Assembly: GCA_020438105.1 (NCBI GenBank)
Contig: JAGQVE010000036.1
Span: 1 to 41,125 of the forward strand
From: Bacteroidales bacterium
Lineage (GTDB): Bacteria; Bacteroidota; Bacteroidia; Bacteroidales; JAADJA01
DNA length: 41,125 nucleotides
Direction of reading: 5' to 3'
Shown: positions 15,350 to 23,797 of the stretch, in pieces
Layout of the letters: each line of letters begins with the position of its first letter
How positions within the stretch are numbered: position 1 is the stretch's first letter
Program-made: the position numbers and the translations under genes
The notes under the pieces: model-generated
Seen by the model: the letters and a program-made list of their open reading frames with translations, nothing else
The model's database searches: none
Told to the model about the DNA's origin: nothing

Positions 15350-18064
15350 ATGAAGTATTTATTGGTTTTGGCCATTATGGCTGTTTTTGCATTGAATTTA
15401 AAAGCTCAATTAGGTGCTGATATCCAGGCTGAATTGAAAAAGAACGGGGAAGTATATTTCACTTTTGAGGTGCAATCAGCCAAGGAGCTGGCGGCCTTAA
15501 CAAAAATAATTTCCATCGATAATTTTGATGGGCAGCAGGTTTGGGCTTATGCGAGTGAAAAGGAGTTTCTTGCTTTCCAATCTTTTGGTTTCGACTATAA
15601 AGTCCAGGCTCATCCTAATGAGAATTTCAATCCGAACATGGCAACTTTTGAGCAGATACAAAATGGAGATGCCTGGAATTATTATCCCACCTATGATGCC
15701 TATATATCAATGATGTATCAGTTTGAAACCGACCATCCCGGATTGTGCGATGTATTTAGTATTGGAACATCGGTGAATGGACGGCAATTGCTGGTGGCAA
15801 GGATCACGGACAATATCGGAATTGAGGAAGCAGAACCAGAGTTTTTTTACACCTCATCAATGCATGGTGATGAACTGGTAGGAGCAATCCTGATGCTTCG
15901 TTTGATTGACTCCCTGCTTACCGCATACGGAACTGATCCACGGGTGACCAACCTGGTAAATAGCATGGATATTTACATCAATCCTATGGCCAATCCTGAT
16001 GGAACTTATAATGGTGGAAATTCAACTGTATCGGGAGCTATTCGCTACAATGCCAATGGGGTGGATATCAACCGCAATTTCCCTGATCGACTGGGCGGTC
16101 AGCATCCCGACGGGAATGCCTGGCAACCCGAAACCATTGCTTTTATGGACTTTGCGGAACAGCATGAGTTTACGATGTCGGCTAATTTTCATGGCGGCGC
16201 CGAAGTGTTTAATTATCCATGGGATGCCACCTATTCACTGTGTGCTGATGATGCCTGGTGGCAGTATGTGGGCCATGAATATGCCGACACGGCACAAACA
16301 TTTTCGTCTGTTTCTTACATGAGTGGCTTTGATGACGGGATCACCAATGGCGCTGCCTGGTACCTTGTTTATGGCGGCCGGCAGGATTTAATGAATTACT
16401 ACCACCAATGCCGGGAAGTGACCATTGAATTGTCGAACACAAAATTACCTTCAGCCTCCACGCTGCCCAACTATTGGGAATACAATCGCAGGTCGCTGCT
16501 TAACTATATGGAGCAGGCCTTGTTTGGTGTTAGGGGATTGGTAACCGACGCCAACAGCGGTCTGCCCGTCGAAGATGCAGAAGTGTATGTGCTCAGTCAT
16601 GAATACGATAGTTCGTGGGTTTACAGCTCGGCACAGGGGAATTATCACCGTTATCTTTTAGCCGGAACCTATGATATCCGGTTTTCAGCTCCTTGTTATG
16701 CGGATCAGGTGATCAGCAATATTACGGTTGTCAATAATCAGGCAACAGTTTTAGATGTACAGTTGCAGCCTCTTGATGTTGATTTTACCTCAAACAAAAC
16801 AACGCTTGAACCGGGTGGTGCTGTTAATTTTTTCAGTGGTACCTGTTTTACGGCAACAAGTTGGACCTGGACATTTGAAGGCGGATCGCCCTCTACATCC
16901 ACCCTTGAAAATCCAACCGGTATTGTTTATAGCACTCCCGGAACCTGGGATGTAAAACTGGTGATTTCGGATGGAGTTTCCAGCGATTCGATTACAAAAA
17001 CAAACTTTATTACCGTTACCCAGGAGGTGTTAATCACTGATGGAGCAGTTACTACCTGCAATGCGCTTTTTTATGATTCAGGCGGGCCTTCTGGCGGGTA
17101 TTCCAATTATGAAGATGAAATTTTAACCATCAATCCTTCCTCTGCTAATGCAAAGGTGAAAGCCGATTTTCAGAGTTTTAATGTGGAGTACCATAGCAGT
17201 TGTAATTATGATTTTTTGATCATTTACGACGGGCCTGATACGGGAAGTACACCCATCGGTATGTATTGCGGCACCAATTCACCGGGAATAGTTGTTTCGA
17301 CACACAGCACAGGCGCACTTACTTTTCAGTTTCATTCGGATTACAGCGTAACAGCAGCTGGTTGGGAAGCAATTATTACCTGCGAAACGAGTGCATTTGA
17401 ATTGGACCTGAAAGCATTTCTTGAAGGACCATTCCAAACTTCATCCATGAATGCTGATTTAAGTGGGTTGTCAAGTTTTCCGCTGGATCAACCCTATGCG
17501 ACGACCCCCTGGAATTATACCGGTTCAGAAAGTGTGCTTTCAGTTCCTGCAACTGTAGTCGACTGGGTATTGATTGAATTGCGGGATGCTCCAAATGCAA
17601 CTGCTGCAAATGCTTCCACTGCAATTGCCCGGCAGGCTGCCCTCATCATGCAAAATGGAAATATCAGGGCTCTGGATGGAACATCATTACCTCTTTTTGA
17701 TGTTGCCATTAACAACCAGTTGTTTGTGGTGATTTACCATCGCAATCATTTACCGGTGATGTCGTCAGGTGCGCTAAATAATATTGGCGGAATTTACAAT
17801 TATGATTTTACAACTTCTATGGGTCAGGCATTTGGCGCCAATGCACAGGTTGATCTGGGTGCAGGTTATTTTGGTTTAATCGCCGGCGATGCCAATGCAG
17901 ATGGCCAAATCAATTTAACGGATAAAACGAATGAATGGGAAAGCAGGGCTGGATTGAACGGTTATTTCAACGGTGACCTGAACCTTAATGGTGAAAGTAA
18001 CAACGTTGATAAAAATGCTTTGTGGATGAAGAATTCCGGTTTATTCGATCAGGTACCTGATTGA
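15350..18064 (+). CDS. Secreted M14 zinc carboxypeptidase with regulatory-like, PKD, CUB and dockerin-like domains
   Basis: A 904-residue multidomain exoenzyme with a signal peptide (1-20, ending LKAQ). The M14 catalytic domain spans ~105-390: zinc ligands His172 and Glu175 in HGDE, the substrate-binding VDINRNFP (Asn241-Arg242), the third ligand His281 (NFHGG) and catalytic Glu360 (VTIELS). It is followed by a carboxypeptidase regulatory-like domain (~393-475, GLVTDANSGLPVEDAEV), a PKD domain (~477-557, WTWTFEGG), a CUB-like domain (~563-680, YDFLIIYDGPD) and the ~220-residue C-terminal module shared with the divergent neighbour, including DANADGQINLTD. It cleaves C-terminal residues from peptides, probably outside the cell. 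There is no type A T9SS tail. The stop abuts the convergent T9SS protein gene. Confidence 0.9.
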   Translation: MKYLLVLAIMAVFALNLKAQLGADIQAELKKNGEVYFTFEVQSAKELAALTKIISIDNFDGQQVWAYASEKEFLAFQSFGFDYKVQAHPNENFNPNMATFEQIQNGDAWNYYPTYDAYISMMYQFETDHPGLCDVFSIGTSVNGRQLLVARITDNIGIEEAEPEFFYTSSMHGDELVGAILMLRLIDSLLTAYGTDPRVTNLVNSMDIYINPMANPDGTYNGGNSTVSGAIRYNANGVDINRNFPDRLGGQHPDGNAWQPETIAFMDFAEQHEFTMSANFHGGAEVFNYPWDATYSLCADDAWWQYVGHEYADTAQTFSSVSYMSGFDDGITNGAAWYLVYGGRQDLMNYYHQCREVTIELSNTKLPSASTLPNYWEYNRRSLLNYMEQALFGVRGLVTDANSGLPVEDAEVYVLSHEYDSSWVYSSAQGNYHRYLLAGTYDIRFSAPCYADQVISNITVVNNQATVLDVQLQPLDVDFTSNKTTLEPGGAVNFFSGTCFTATSWTWTFEGGSPSTSTLENPTGIVYSTPGTWDVKLVISDGVSSDSITKTNFITVTQEVLITDGAVTTCNALFYDSGGPSGGYSNYEDEILTINPSSANAKVKADFQSFNVEYHSSCNYDFLIIYDGPDTGSTPIGMYCGTNSPGIVVSTHSTGALTFQFHSDYSVTAAGWEAIITCETSAFELDLKAFLEGPFQTSSMNADLSGLSSFPLDQPYATTPWNYTGSESVLSVPATVVDWVLIELRDAPNATAANASTAIARQAALIMQNGNIRALDGTSLPLFDVAINNQLFVVIYHRNHLPVMSSGALNNIGGIYNYDFTTSMGQAFGANAQVDLGAGYFGLIAGDANADGQINLTDKTNEWESRAGLNGYFNGDLNLNGESNNVDKNALWMKNSGLFDQVPD

Positions 18065-18679
18065 TCATTCACCCATGTAAACCACCTTCATGGTTTGATT
18101 AAAGCAGCGCGACTGTAATTTTAAGATATAGGTGCCTTTGGGCCAAAGCCCAGGATTGAAGAACAATGCGTTTTTTTCGGTGTCAAGAACAAAATTCCTT
18201 TCTTCGATATATTTGCCTGTCAGGTCAAAAATAGTAGCATGCACAGGTAAGGAAATGTCCGCATCATACAATATGGCAAAATTCTCCTTAAAAGGATTGG
18301 GATGCAATCCATAAAACTCCACCGATTGATCAAAGGAAATATAAATGGTATCGCGCCTTTGCCAGGCGTCCTCTACAAGATAAAGGGTTTCATTATTTAA
18401 TTGTTGGGGCTTTGGATTGATCCAGGTTTTATTGTTTACCCGTTTACCTAACGAATCGAGCTCATACCAGAAAAAAGGAGGCTGACCATTGATTTGAGCG
18501 ATACTTACCAACTGACCGCCACAATCATAAAAATCATAATTCAGTTTAACTTCAAAGGGTGTGGTTTTGGCAGATTTTAACGTGTCATTAACCGCCTCCT
18601 GGCAAAAACCAAAAAATGGAACTAAGGTTAAAAGTGAACCGGCGATAAATAAAAATGATATGTGTTTATACTGGGGCAT
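18065..18679 (-). CDS. Small secreted protein with T9SS type A sorting domain
   Basis: A 204-residue exported protein of unknown function. A hydrophobic signal segment covers ~residues 8-26 (ending GFCQ). Residues ~40-115 form a short domain with YDCGGQLVSIAQINGQPPF and WQRRDTIYI, which I do not recognise. Residues ~120-204 look like a T9SS sorting domain (HPNPFKENF, ATIFDLTGKYI, WPKGTYILKL), here ending in VVYMGE. It shares no spacer with the convergent M14 gene, since the two stops are adjacent. Most of the mature chain is sorting signal, so the functional part is only about 90 residues. Confidence 0.75.
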   Translation of the reverse strand: MPQYKHISFLFIAGSLLTLVPFFGFCQEAVNDTLKSAKTTPFEVKLNYDFYDCGGQLVSIAQINGQPPFFWYELDSLGKRVNNKTWINPKPQQLNNETLYLVEDAWQRRDTIYISFDQSVEFYGLHPNPFKENFAILYDADISLPVHATIFDLTGKYIEERNFVLDTEKNALFFNPGLWPKGTYILKLQSRCFNQTMKVVYMGE

Positions 18680-18713
18680 ATTTGGTTATAAAAATACTAA
18701 ACGTTTTACAGAA

Positions 18714-18798
18714 CCTGATATTTTAATGATCACATTATCAGGGTAAAAACAATAAAACCCTGTAATTGGTTTATCCGTTAAAGGATATCATCAAACCG
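18714..18798. repeat. Cluster of short inverted repeats between divergent genes
   Basis: Three inverted pairs lie in 85 nt: CCTGATA (18714-18720) with TATCAGG (18736-18742); CAGGG (18739-18743) with CCCTG (18758-18762), sharing bases with the first; and TATCC with GGATA around 18772-18788, inside GGTTT/AAACC arms. The first two cannot form together. They may be regulatory or simply chance structure in a divergent promoter region. Confidence 0.4.
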
Positions 18799-18805
18799 AA
18801 AGAAT

Positions 18806-19288
18806 ATGAAAATCCTGAAATTTTTCGACATTTTCCGAATTGTAGCGGTATCCGCAGCTTTTTATTTTGGTTATCAAATTGGCTTTGAGAAAGGATATGA
18901 CCCTGAATCCCAGCTTCATTTTATGATCCCTGTGATCATTGTGGCTATTGCAGGCTTATCAGGCATTGAAGGTTTATTTTTTGGCAAACAGGCAGCAACC
19001 CTCAAAGGATACGAAACAGGTAGCAATTATCAAAAACAATCGGCTATCGCCCTTTTGTCGTATGCCGTAATTGCTCTTGTTGTTACGGTGCTTAACTGGG
19101 GTATCAAAGCTGAACTCACCATCCTTTTTGTATTTATTTTCTTTTTCTTTTTTTCGGGGATAAATCATGCAATGGATGCGATCAAAAGAAAAAACTACAA
19201 ATGGCAAAACATAAATCGTCCTTTCATTACATTGATATTGATTGCCGGTTTGATTTACCCGGTTTACAAAGTTTTTCAAACCTTTTAG
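18806..19288 (+). CDS. Hypothetical small polytopic membrane protein
   Basis: A 160-residue protein with about five hydrophobic segments: ~9-27, ~38-57, ~78-98, ~103-118 and ~135-153. Short charged loops lie between them (KQAATLKGYETGSNYQK, MDAIKRKNYKWQNINRP). There is no signal peptidase site, no recognised domain and no catalytic motif, so I cannot name a family. It is transcribed alone to the right between two leftward genes, and its 3' end faces the TfoX_C gene across 19 nt. A role in the inner membrane is all the sequence supports. Confidence 0.7.
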   Translation: MKILKFFDIFRIVAVSAAFYFGYQIGFEKGYDPESQLHFMIPVIIVAIAGLSGIEGLFFGKQAATLKGYETGSNYQKQSAIALLSYAVIALVVTVLNWGIKAELTILFVFIFFFFFSGINHAMDAIKRKNYKWQNINRPFITLILIAGLIYPVYKVFQTF

Positions 19289-19307
19289 AAAAATAAGGAA
19301 ATGAAAT

Positions 19308-19592
19308 TTATGACTTTTGCGCCAGCGGAGTTAAAGGTATATTATTCATCCTTAAAAATTGCTTCAACTCCTCCTTTCTCGAATTGGAAATCCCGTGCCA
19401 GCGAATTCCCTGAATAGCTCCTTCCAGGGCAAGCAGCATGTTAATACATGCCGATTCGTCAATAGCTCTGACCCGAAGCAGCGCATTTTCAGCACCCGCT
19501 TCATGAAGCTCTTCAGGTGAATGAATGCCTACCTGATTCAGCTTTTCTTCCAGCGTTTTACCAATGTTGGGGAGGGAGGATAATTTTTCCAT
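19308..19592 (-). CDS. Stand-alone TfoX C-terminal domain protein
   Basis: A 94-residue protein that consists almost only of a TfoX C-terminal domain: LSSLPNIGKTLEEKLNQVGI (helix-hairpin-helix-like), ELHEAGAENALLRVRA, then ALEGAIQGIRWHGI and a closing helix. In gammaproteobacteria the full TfoX/Sxy protein controls competence; single C-terminal domains like this are widespread and mostly unstudied, and the fold suggests nucleic-acid or protein binding. Its ATG directly abuts the stop of the upstream T9SS gene, so the two are probably cotranscribed. There is no competence gene nearby, so a competence role is not supported. Confidence 0.8.
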   Translation of the reverse strand: MEKLSSLPNIGKTLEEKLNQVGIHSPEELHEAGAENALLRVRAIDESACINMLLALEGAIQGIRWHGISNSRKEELKQFLRMNNIPLTPLAQKS

Positions 19593-20504
19593 TTATTGAA
19601 CGATTAATTTTGTTGAAGACAGCAATCTATTATCCGAATTTATTGTAACGAGGTAAATGCCCGGAGCAAACTGTGATTTGGTGATAACAAGCACCTCATC
19701 TGAACGAAGCTGTTTTGATATTACTTTCTTACCGTATATGTCAAATATATCAAGATGCACTATTTCTCCATAAGCCTGGTTTAAGCTGATTATACTTTGC
19801 TCTTTGAGTGGCATGGGACTGATGTTGATGAACACATTTTTATTTTCATTCTTATCATCAATGCCCACAGTGGAATCATAACAATAATCAAAATCTTCGT
19901 TATCGTAAATTTTCTGTCCGTTTTCCCATTCGCACAGCATGTAGCTGCCCCCACCGGTGAACGGAGCAACATAACAGCCACTCCTTACAATACCACCATT
20001 GCTTCCAACACCTTCTACCCAATACTCATAAAAATCAGGATATGAAATCATTACCATTCGCCTTCTGTATTCATCTAATGGTTCTATAAAAACGGAATCA
20101 ATATCATATACTTCAGCAACTACAGGGTAGCTATAAATAATAGTGTTATTAACGGTTATCGTATCACCCACTTCAAGGTCGAAATTATAAACCAATCCTT
20201 CTTCACCCCATAAATTAAGTAAAAAGTAGGCATTTTCTTCTTTTCGAATAAACCCGGCTAAACTCCATTCTGAAGCACCAGAATCTTTAGCTTCCCAAAT
20301 TTTTTTATAGCTTATACCATTGATTGTTGTGTCGCCTTCGAATTTATTATAGGTTGTAAAATGAGGACCATTTGGAAGCCAATAAAACTCAACGGTGCTC
20401 CACTTTTTATTTTCATCCAGGATGTCCGGGTTGTTTTGAGCAGAAACAATAGGATTGATTCCCCACAAGATGAGGATGAGACAGGGAATGGCTTTGTTTT
20501 TCAT
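19593..20504 (-). CDS. Secreted protein with T9SS type A sorting domain, unknown function
   Basis: A 303-residue exported protein with a signal peptide (about 1-22, ending VSAQ). Residues ~30-215 contain strand-rich sequence (STVEFYWLPNG, INGISYKKIWEAKD, LVYNFDLEVGDTI, YYWVEG-like FYEYWVEGVGS) of a type often seen in T9SS-exported proteins of unknown role. Residues ~225-303 are a sorting domain (ISPMPLKEQ in place of the usual FPNP, LDIFDIYGKKV, APGIYLVTI, KLIVQ). It lies 18 nt after the radical SAM gene and abuts the TfoX_C gene, inside a leftward gene run. I see no enzyme motif. Confidence 0.75.
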   Translation of the reverse strand: MKNKAIPCLILILWGINPIVSAQNNPDILDENKKWSTVEFYWLPNGPHFTTYNKFEGDTTINGISYKKIWEAKDSGASEWSLAGFIRKEENAYFLLNLWGEEGLVYNFDLEVGDTITVNNTIIYSYPVVAEVYDIDSVFIEPLDEYRRRMVMISYPDFYEYWVEGVGSNGGIVRSGCYVAPFTGGGSYMLCEWENGQKIYDNEDFDYCYDSTVGIDDKNENKNVFINISPMPLKEQSIISLNQAYGEIVHLDIFDIYGKKVISKQLRSDEVLVITKSQFAPGIYLVTINSDNRLLSSTKLIVQ

Positions 20505-20522
20505 GACTGTAAATTTTTGACT

Positions 20523-21533
20523 TTAAATGTACTGAATTATTTTGTGATCACAAAGGGAACAATGACCGTTTTTCTTTAATCCGACAATTTCAGTATTGTA
20601 ACCGCTTCTTTTAATCACTTTGGTCTTACATTCAGGACAATAAGTGTCCTGTCCATGGTTGCTTCGGAGGTTGCCTAAATAAACATAATTCAGTTTTGAC
20701 GAAGCGATTTCATAAAACTTGTAAAGTGTTTCTTCCGGTGTTTTAGGTTCATCAAGTTTATAAGCAGGAAAATACCTGGAAATATGCAATACAGTATCTC
20801 TCCCCAATTCCGATTCAATCCATCCAACCATTTCTTTAAATCTATCAGGATCATCATTTCTATTGGTAATAAGCAGGTTGGTAATTTCGAGATGTTTCCC
20901 GGCTGCTCTAATTCTTTTTAATGTATCTAAAACGGGTTGTAAACGGGTGCCCGTTACTTCATGGTAAAATACATCTGTAAATGCTTTTAAATCAATACTA
21001 AATGCATCAATATATGGAAATAGCTCTTCGAGGGCTTCCTGATTAATATAGCCATTTGAGACCATCACATTTCTCAAACCGAGCTCCTGTTCCGATAATC
21101 GGGCGATATCCATCATGTATTCATACCATACAGCCGGTTCGTTGTAGGTAAATGCAATACCTATGTTTTCGTGGCGACTGAGGGCCAGGTTGATCACCTG
21201 GTCGGGTGATGCCGAATGCAGTTGCTCAAATTCCTCGCAATTACTTTGGGAAATTCCCCAGTTCTGACAAAACTTGCAATGAAGGTTGCACCCGATACTG
21301 CCGACCGAAAAAATGATCTTTCCCGGAAAATAGTGATAAAACGGTTTTTTTTCGATGGGATCAAATCCTATTGAGCAAACCTGTTCGTAATTTTCGCTAT
21401 ACAAAATTCCATTGATATTTTTACGAACACGGCACTGACCGCGGTTTTCGGGTTTAATGATGCAGTTGTGAGGACAAAGATAGCATTGAACAGTATTGTC
21501 CCCCGTAGTATTGTAGTAACGAGCTTCTTTCAT
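20523..21533 (-). CDS. amrS: AmmeMemoRadiSam-type radical SAM enzyme (COG1180, PFL-activase-like)
   Basis: A 336-residue radical SAM protein. The cluster motif is CNLHCKFC (Cys82, Cys86, Cys89), the CxxxCxxC spacing of the superfamily. An N-terminal cysteine set (YLCPHNC, Cys17/20/24, then Cys34) and a C-terminal zinc-ribbon-like pair (YCPEC and CSLCDH) frame the TIM-barrel core (FTYNEPAVWYEYM, VMVSNGYI, AFSIDLKAF, EITNLLI). This layout matches the AmmeMemoRadiSam system radical SAM enzyme, normally linked to Memo and AMMECR1 proteins; neither is in this window. The reaction is not established and the symbol is used loosely. It is oxygen-sensitive chemistry, fitting an anaerobic host. It stands between a RibD-like reductase (47 nt) and a T9SS protein (18 nt) on the same strand. 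Confidence 0.85.
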   Translation of the reverse strand: MKEARYYNTTGDNTVQCYLCPHNCIIKPENRGQCRVRKNINGILYSENYEQVCSIGFDPIEKKPFYHYFPGKIIFSVGSIGCNLHCKFCQNWGISQSNCEEFEQLHSASPDQVINLALSRHENIGIAFTYNEPAVWYEYMMDIARLSEQELGLRNVMVSNGYINQEALEELFPYIDAFSIDLKAFTDVFYHEVTGTRLQPVLDTLKRIRAAGKHLEITNLLITNRNDDPDRFKEMVGWIESELGRDTVLHISRYFPAYKLDEPKTPEETLYKFYEIASSKLNYVYLGNLRSNHGQDTYCPECKTKVIKRSGYNTEIVGLKKNGHCSLCDHKIIQYI

Positions 21534-21580
21534 AATTGAGGTTGGGGATAGATGCTAAAAATAACAATTTTTTCAAATCC

Positions 21581-22111
21581 TTATAATAATTTGTACCACA
21601 ATTCACTAACACCTGAACTGTGAACTTGATAATATTCAATTTGTAAATCGCGTTTGAATGTGTTTTTATAGAAAAGAGGAATGCCGCTTCCCAGCAAAAC
21701 CGGCATCACAAACAGGCGAATTTGATCAATAAAATTATGCTGAAGAAAAAATGTATTGGTTTTGGATCCACCAACAAGCCAAATGTCATTACCTTGTTGT
21801 AATTTTAATTTTCTTACAAAATCTGCATGATTCTCAGAAATGAAAGCGGCGTTTTCGTTTGCAGGTAATTCCGGATTTTTTGTGAAAACAAAATTTTTCT
21901 TCGATTGATAGGGATAGGGCATTTCGAAACTACAAACTTGCTCAAACGTAGCCCTGCCCATGATAACCGTATCAATTGAAGTAAGAAAATCCGAATACCC
22001 ATAGTCTGTTTTTTCAGGGTTCGGAACTTCTTCAAGCCAGCTTACATCCCCGTTCTCTTTGGCAATAAAACCATCCAAACTTTGTGCGATATATAAAATT
22101 ATTTTTCTCAT
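21581..22111 (-). CDS. Dihydrofolate reductase family protein (RibD C-terminal-like)
   Basis: A 176-residue cytoplasmic protein of the usual length for this family. It begins MRKIILYIAQSLDGFIA, the characteristic first strand and SLDGxIA loop, followed by DTVIMGRATFEQV (NADPH-binding region), a VFTKNPELP strand, DIWLVGGSKTN (the GG loop) and IRLFVMPVLLGSGIPLF. These proteins share the DHFR/RibD reductase fold, but their substrates are mostly unknown; no true dihydrofolate reductase residue pattern is claimed. It is the first gene of a leftward cluster with the radical SAM enzyme 47 nt downstream. Confidence 0.85.
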   Translation of the reverse strand: MRKIILYIAQSLDGFIAKENGDVSWLEEVPNPEKTDYGYSDFLTSIDTVIMGRATFEQVCSFEMPYPYQSKKNFVFTKNPELPANENAAFISENHADFVRKLKLQQGNDIWLVGGSKTNTFFLQHNFIDQIRLFVMPVLLGSGIPLFYKNTFKRDLQIEYYQVHSSGVSELWYKLL

Positions 22112-22236
22112 TCATGCGTTATGTAACGGTAAAAATAACCAAAGTAATTAAGGCACTGGGTTAAATATTCGAAGCAGGTTAGTGGTCCAAAATTGAAATG
22201 AGCAGGAGTGACGCGTTTTGATAAACCCTTTTTCTT

Positions 22237-22244
22237 TAATTTTA
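22237..22244 (+). promoter_or_regulatory. Possible promoter -7 box TAATTTTA for the GT2 gene
   Basis: TAATTTTA has one mismatch to TAnnTTTG. A TTTTG at 22216-22220 lies 16 nt upstream, slightly shorter than the usual -33/-7 spacing. The start codon at 22273 follows after 28 nt. Confidence 0.35.
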
Positions 22245-22272
22245 CCCACAAGAAAAACAAACACAAATCGGG

Positions 22273-23295
22273 ATGGAAACCAAGGTGGCAGTAGTTATTT
22301 TGAACTGGAACGGGAAAAAGTTCCTGGAGGATTTCCTGCCCGGAGTTATCCGCCACAGCCGTAAAACAGCCGAAATTTATGTTGCCGACAATAATTCTTC
22401 CGACGATTCGGTTGCTTTTTTAAAGTCGGCATTCCCTGAGGTAAAAATTATTCAAAATAATACCAATGGCGGTTTTGCTAAAGGTTATAACGATGCGCTT
22501 AAGCAGATTACTGCCGATTATTATATATTGCTCAATTCGGATATTGAAGTAACTGAAAACTGGATCAAGCCGGTAATTGATTTAATGGAATCCGATCCAA
22601 AGATCATTGCCTGTCAGCCAAAACTCAGGTCCTTTTATGAACCCAGTAAGTTTGAATATGCAGGAGCAGCCGGAGGATTTATTGATAAATATGGTTATCC
22701 TTTTTGCCGGGGCAGGTTGTTCCAGACCCTTGAAGAGGACAAAGGTCAATACGATGATATAACTGAAATATTTTGGGCTACTGGGGCTTGTATGTTTGTT
22801 AGGGCGGTAGAGTTTACAAGAATGGGTGGATTTGATGAGCGGTTTTTTGCACATATGGAGGAAATTGATTTTTGCTGGCGGGCAAAAAACAAGGGTTTTA
22901 AAGTGATGTATTGCCCTGATTCGGTGGTTTATCATGTGGGCGGGGGCACCCTGCCAAAAATAAGCTGGCGGAAAACTTATCTGAACATCCGCAACAATAA
23001 CATCATGATCTATAAAAATTTGCCCGCCCATAATTTTGGTGTCAAAATATTTTACAGATTGGTACTGGACGGAGTGGCCGCTTTTAAATTTCTTGTGGAT
23101 GGTGGTGTAAAAGATTTTATGGCGGTAGGAAAGGCCCATTGGGCTTACTTTTATAGGTTGCCGCAATTGAGAAAAGAAAGAAAACAACTGAAGCAATACC
23201 GCGTTTCAAAAGTTTATAAAAGAAACCTCGTATATGAGTATTTCCTGCGGGGCAAGCAAAAATTTAGCGATCTCGATCAGGGTAAATTTAGCTAA
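22273..23295 (+). CDS. Family 2 glycosyltransferase (rhamnosyltransferase-like)
   Basis: A 340-residue cytoplasmic GT-A enzyme. It begins with KVAVVILNWNG, the first nucleotide-binding strand, and has VADNNSSDDS, NGGFAKGYNDAL, the DXD-like LLNSD (88-90), an ATGACMFVR strand and the catalytic-base region HMEEIDFCWR (~195-203). This is the pattern of WbbL/RfbF-like GT2 enzymes that add sugars from nucleotide donors to surface glycans. The C-terminal ~110 residues are basic and hold weakly hydrophobic helices that could touch the membrane. The gene is isolated from any glycan cluster, so the acceptor is unknown. Its last 8 bp overlap the convergent aroQ gene. Confidence 0.9.
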   Translation: METKVAVVILNWNGKKFLEDFLPGVIRHSRKTAEIYVADNNSSDDSVAFLKSAFPEVKIIQNNTNGGFAKGYNDALKQITADYYILLNSDIEVTENWIKPVIDLMESDPKIIACQPKLRSFYEPSKFEYAGAAGGFIDKYGYPFCRGRLFQTLEEDKGQYDDITEIFWATGACMFVRAVEFTRMGGFDERFFAHMEEIDFCWRAKNKGFKVMYCPDSVVYHVGGGTLPKISWRKTYLNIRNNNIMIYKNLPAHNFGVKIFYRLVLDGVAAFKFLVDGGVKDFMAVGKAHWAYFYRLPQLRKERKQLKQYRVSKVYKRNLVYEYFLRGKQKFSDLDQGKFS

Positions 23296-23701
23296 AGCTC
23301 AAAATCGCCAGCCTATATGAATCCATCCCAAATCCAATAATTGAACCCTTTACATTCGGGCCGATCAATGAAACATGCCGGTATTCTTCCCGATCGAAAA
23401 TGTTTGAAATGTGAACTTCCACCACCGGTGTATTTATTGCTCTAACGGCATCGGCAATAGCCACGGATGTGTGTGTGTAGCCCCCGGCATTTAAAATTAC
23501 TCCGTCGAAATTACCTTCTGACTCATGTAACTTGTTGATGATTTCTCCCTCAATATTACTCTGAAAATAAGCAATGTTAATATCTGTAAATTGATTTTTA
23601 AGCGTCTGCAGGTAATCCTTAAAACTAATATTACCATATATGTTTTGCTCCCTGGTTCCAAGCAGGTTCAGATTTGGGCCGTTGATGATAAGCAGTTTCA
23701 T
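23288..23701 (-). CDS. aroQ: Type II 3-dehydroquinate dehydratase
   Basis: A 137-residue cytoplasmic enzyme that converts 3-dehydroquinate to 3-dehydroshikimate in the shikimate pathway, usually as a dodecamer. The family signatures are complete: INGPNLNLLGTRE with Arg17, the active-site Tyr22 in IYG, QSNIEGEIINKL, Asn71 and His77 in NAGGYTHTS, His97 in EVHISN, and Arg108 in EEYRHVS. The length is slightly below the ~145 residues of many homologs but no motif is lost. It is transcribed alone; a TAATTTTA box lies 15 nt before the start on its strand, and its 3' end overlaps the GT2 gene by 8 bp. Confidence 0.95.
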   Translation of the reverse strand: MKLLIINGPNLNLLGTREQNIYGNISFKDYLQTLKNQFTDINIAYFQSNIEGEIINKLHESEGNFDGVILNAGGYTHTSVAIADAVRAINTPVVEVHISNIFDREEYRHVSLIGPNVKGSIIGFGMDSYRLAILSFS

Positions 23702-23716
23702 GAAGTAAATTTGATG

Positions 23717-23724
23717 TAAAATTA
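23717..23724 (-). promoter_or_regulatory. Possible -7 box for aroQ (TAATTTTA on the minus strand)
   Basis: On the minus strand the sequence reads TAATTTTA, one mismatch to TAnnTTTG, 15 nt before the aroQ ATG. It faces away from the riboswitch promoter about 55 nt distant, so the two transcripts diverge. Confidence 0.35.
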
Positions 23725-23778
23725 GCTAAAAACACTATTCGGGTCAATCAATATAAAATGGTGTTATTAAAAAAACAG

Positions 23779-23786
23779 TACCTTTG
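23779..23786 (+). promoter_or_regulatory. Exact -7 box TACCTTTG driving the TPP riboswitch leader
   Basis: TACCTTTG is a perfect TAnnTTTG match and lies just upstream of the aptamer's first conserved segment at 23801, so transcription would start at about 23790-23795. No clear TTG -33 box is seen. The resulting leader is about 235 nt long. Confidence 0.55.
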
Positions 23787-23797
23787 TTGCATCTATT

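Noticed and set aside
19308..19592. Competence regulator TfoX/Sxy
   Set aside because: Only the C-terminal domain is present and no competence gene is nearby, so the regulatory role known in gammaproteobacteria cannot be transferred.
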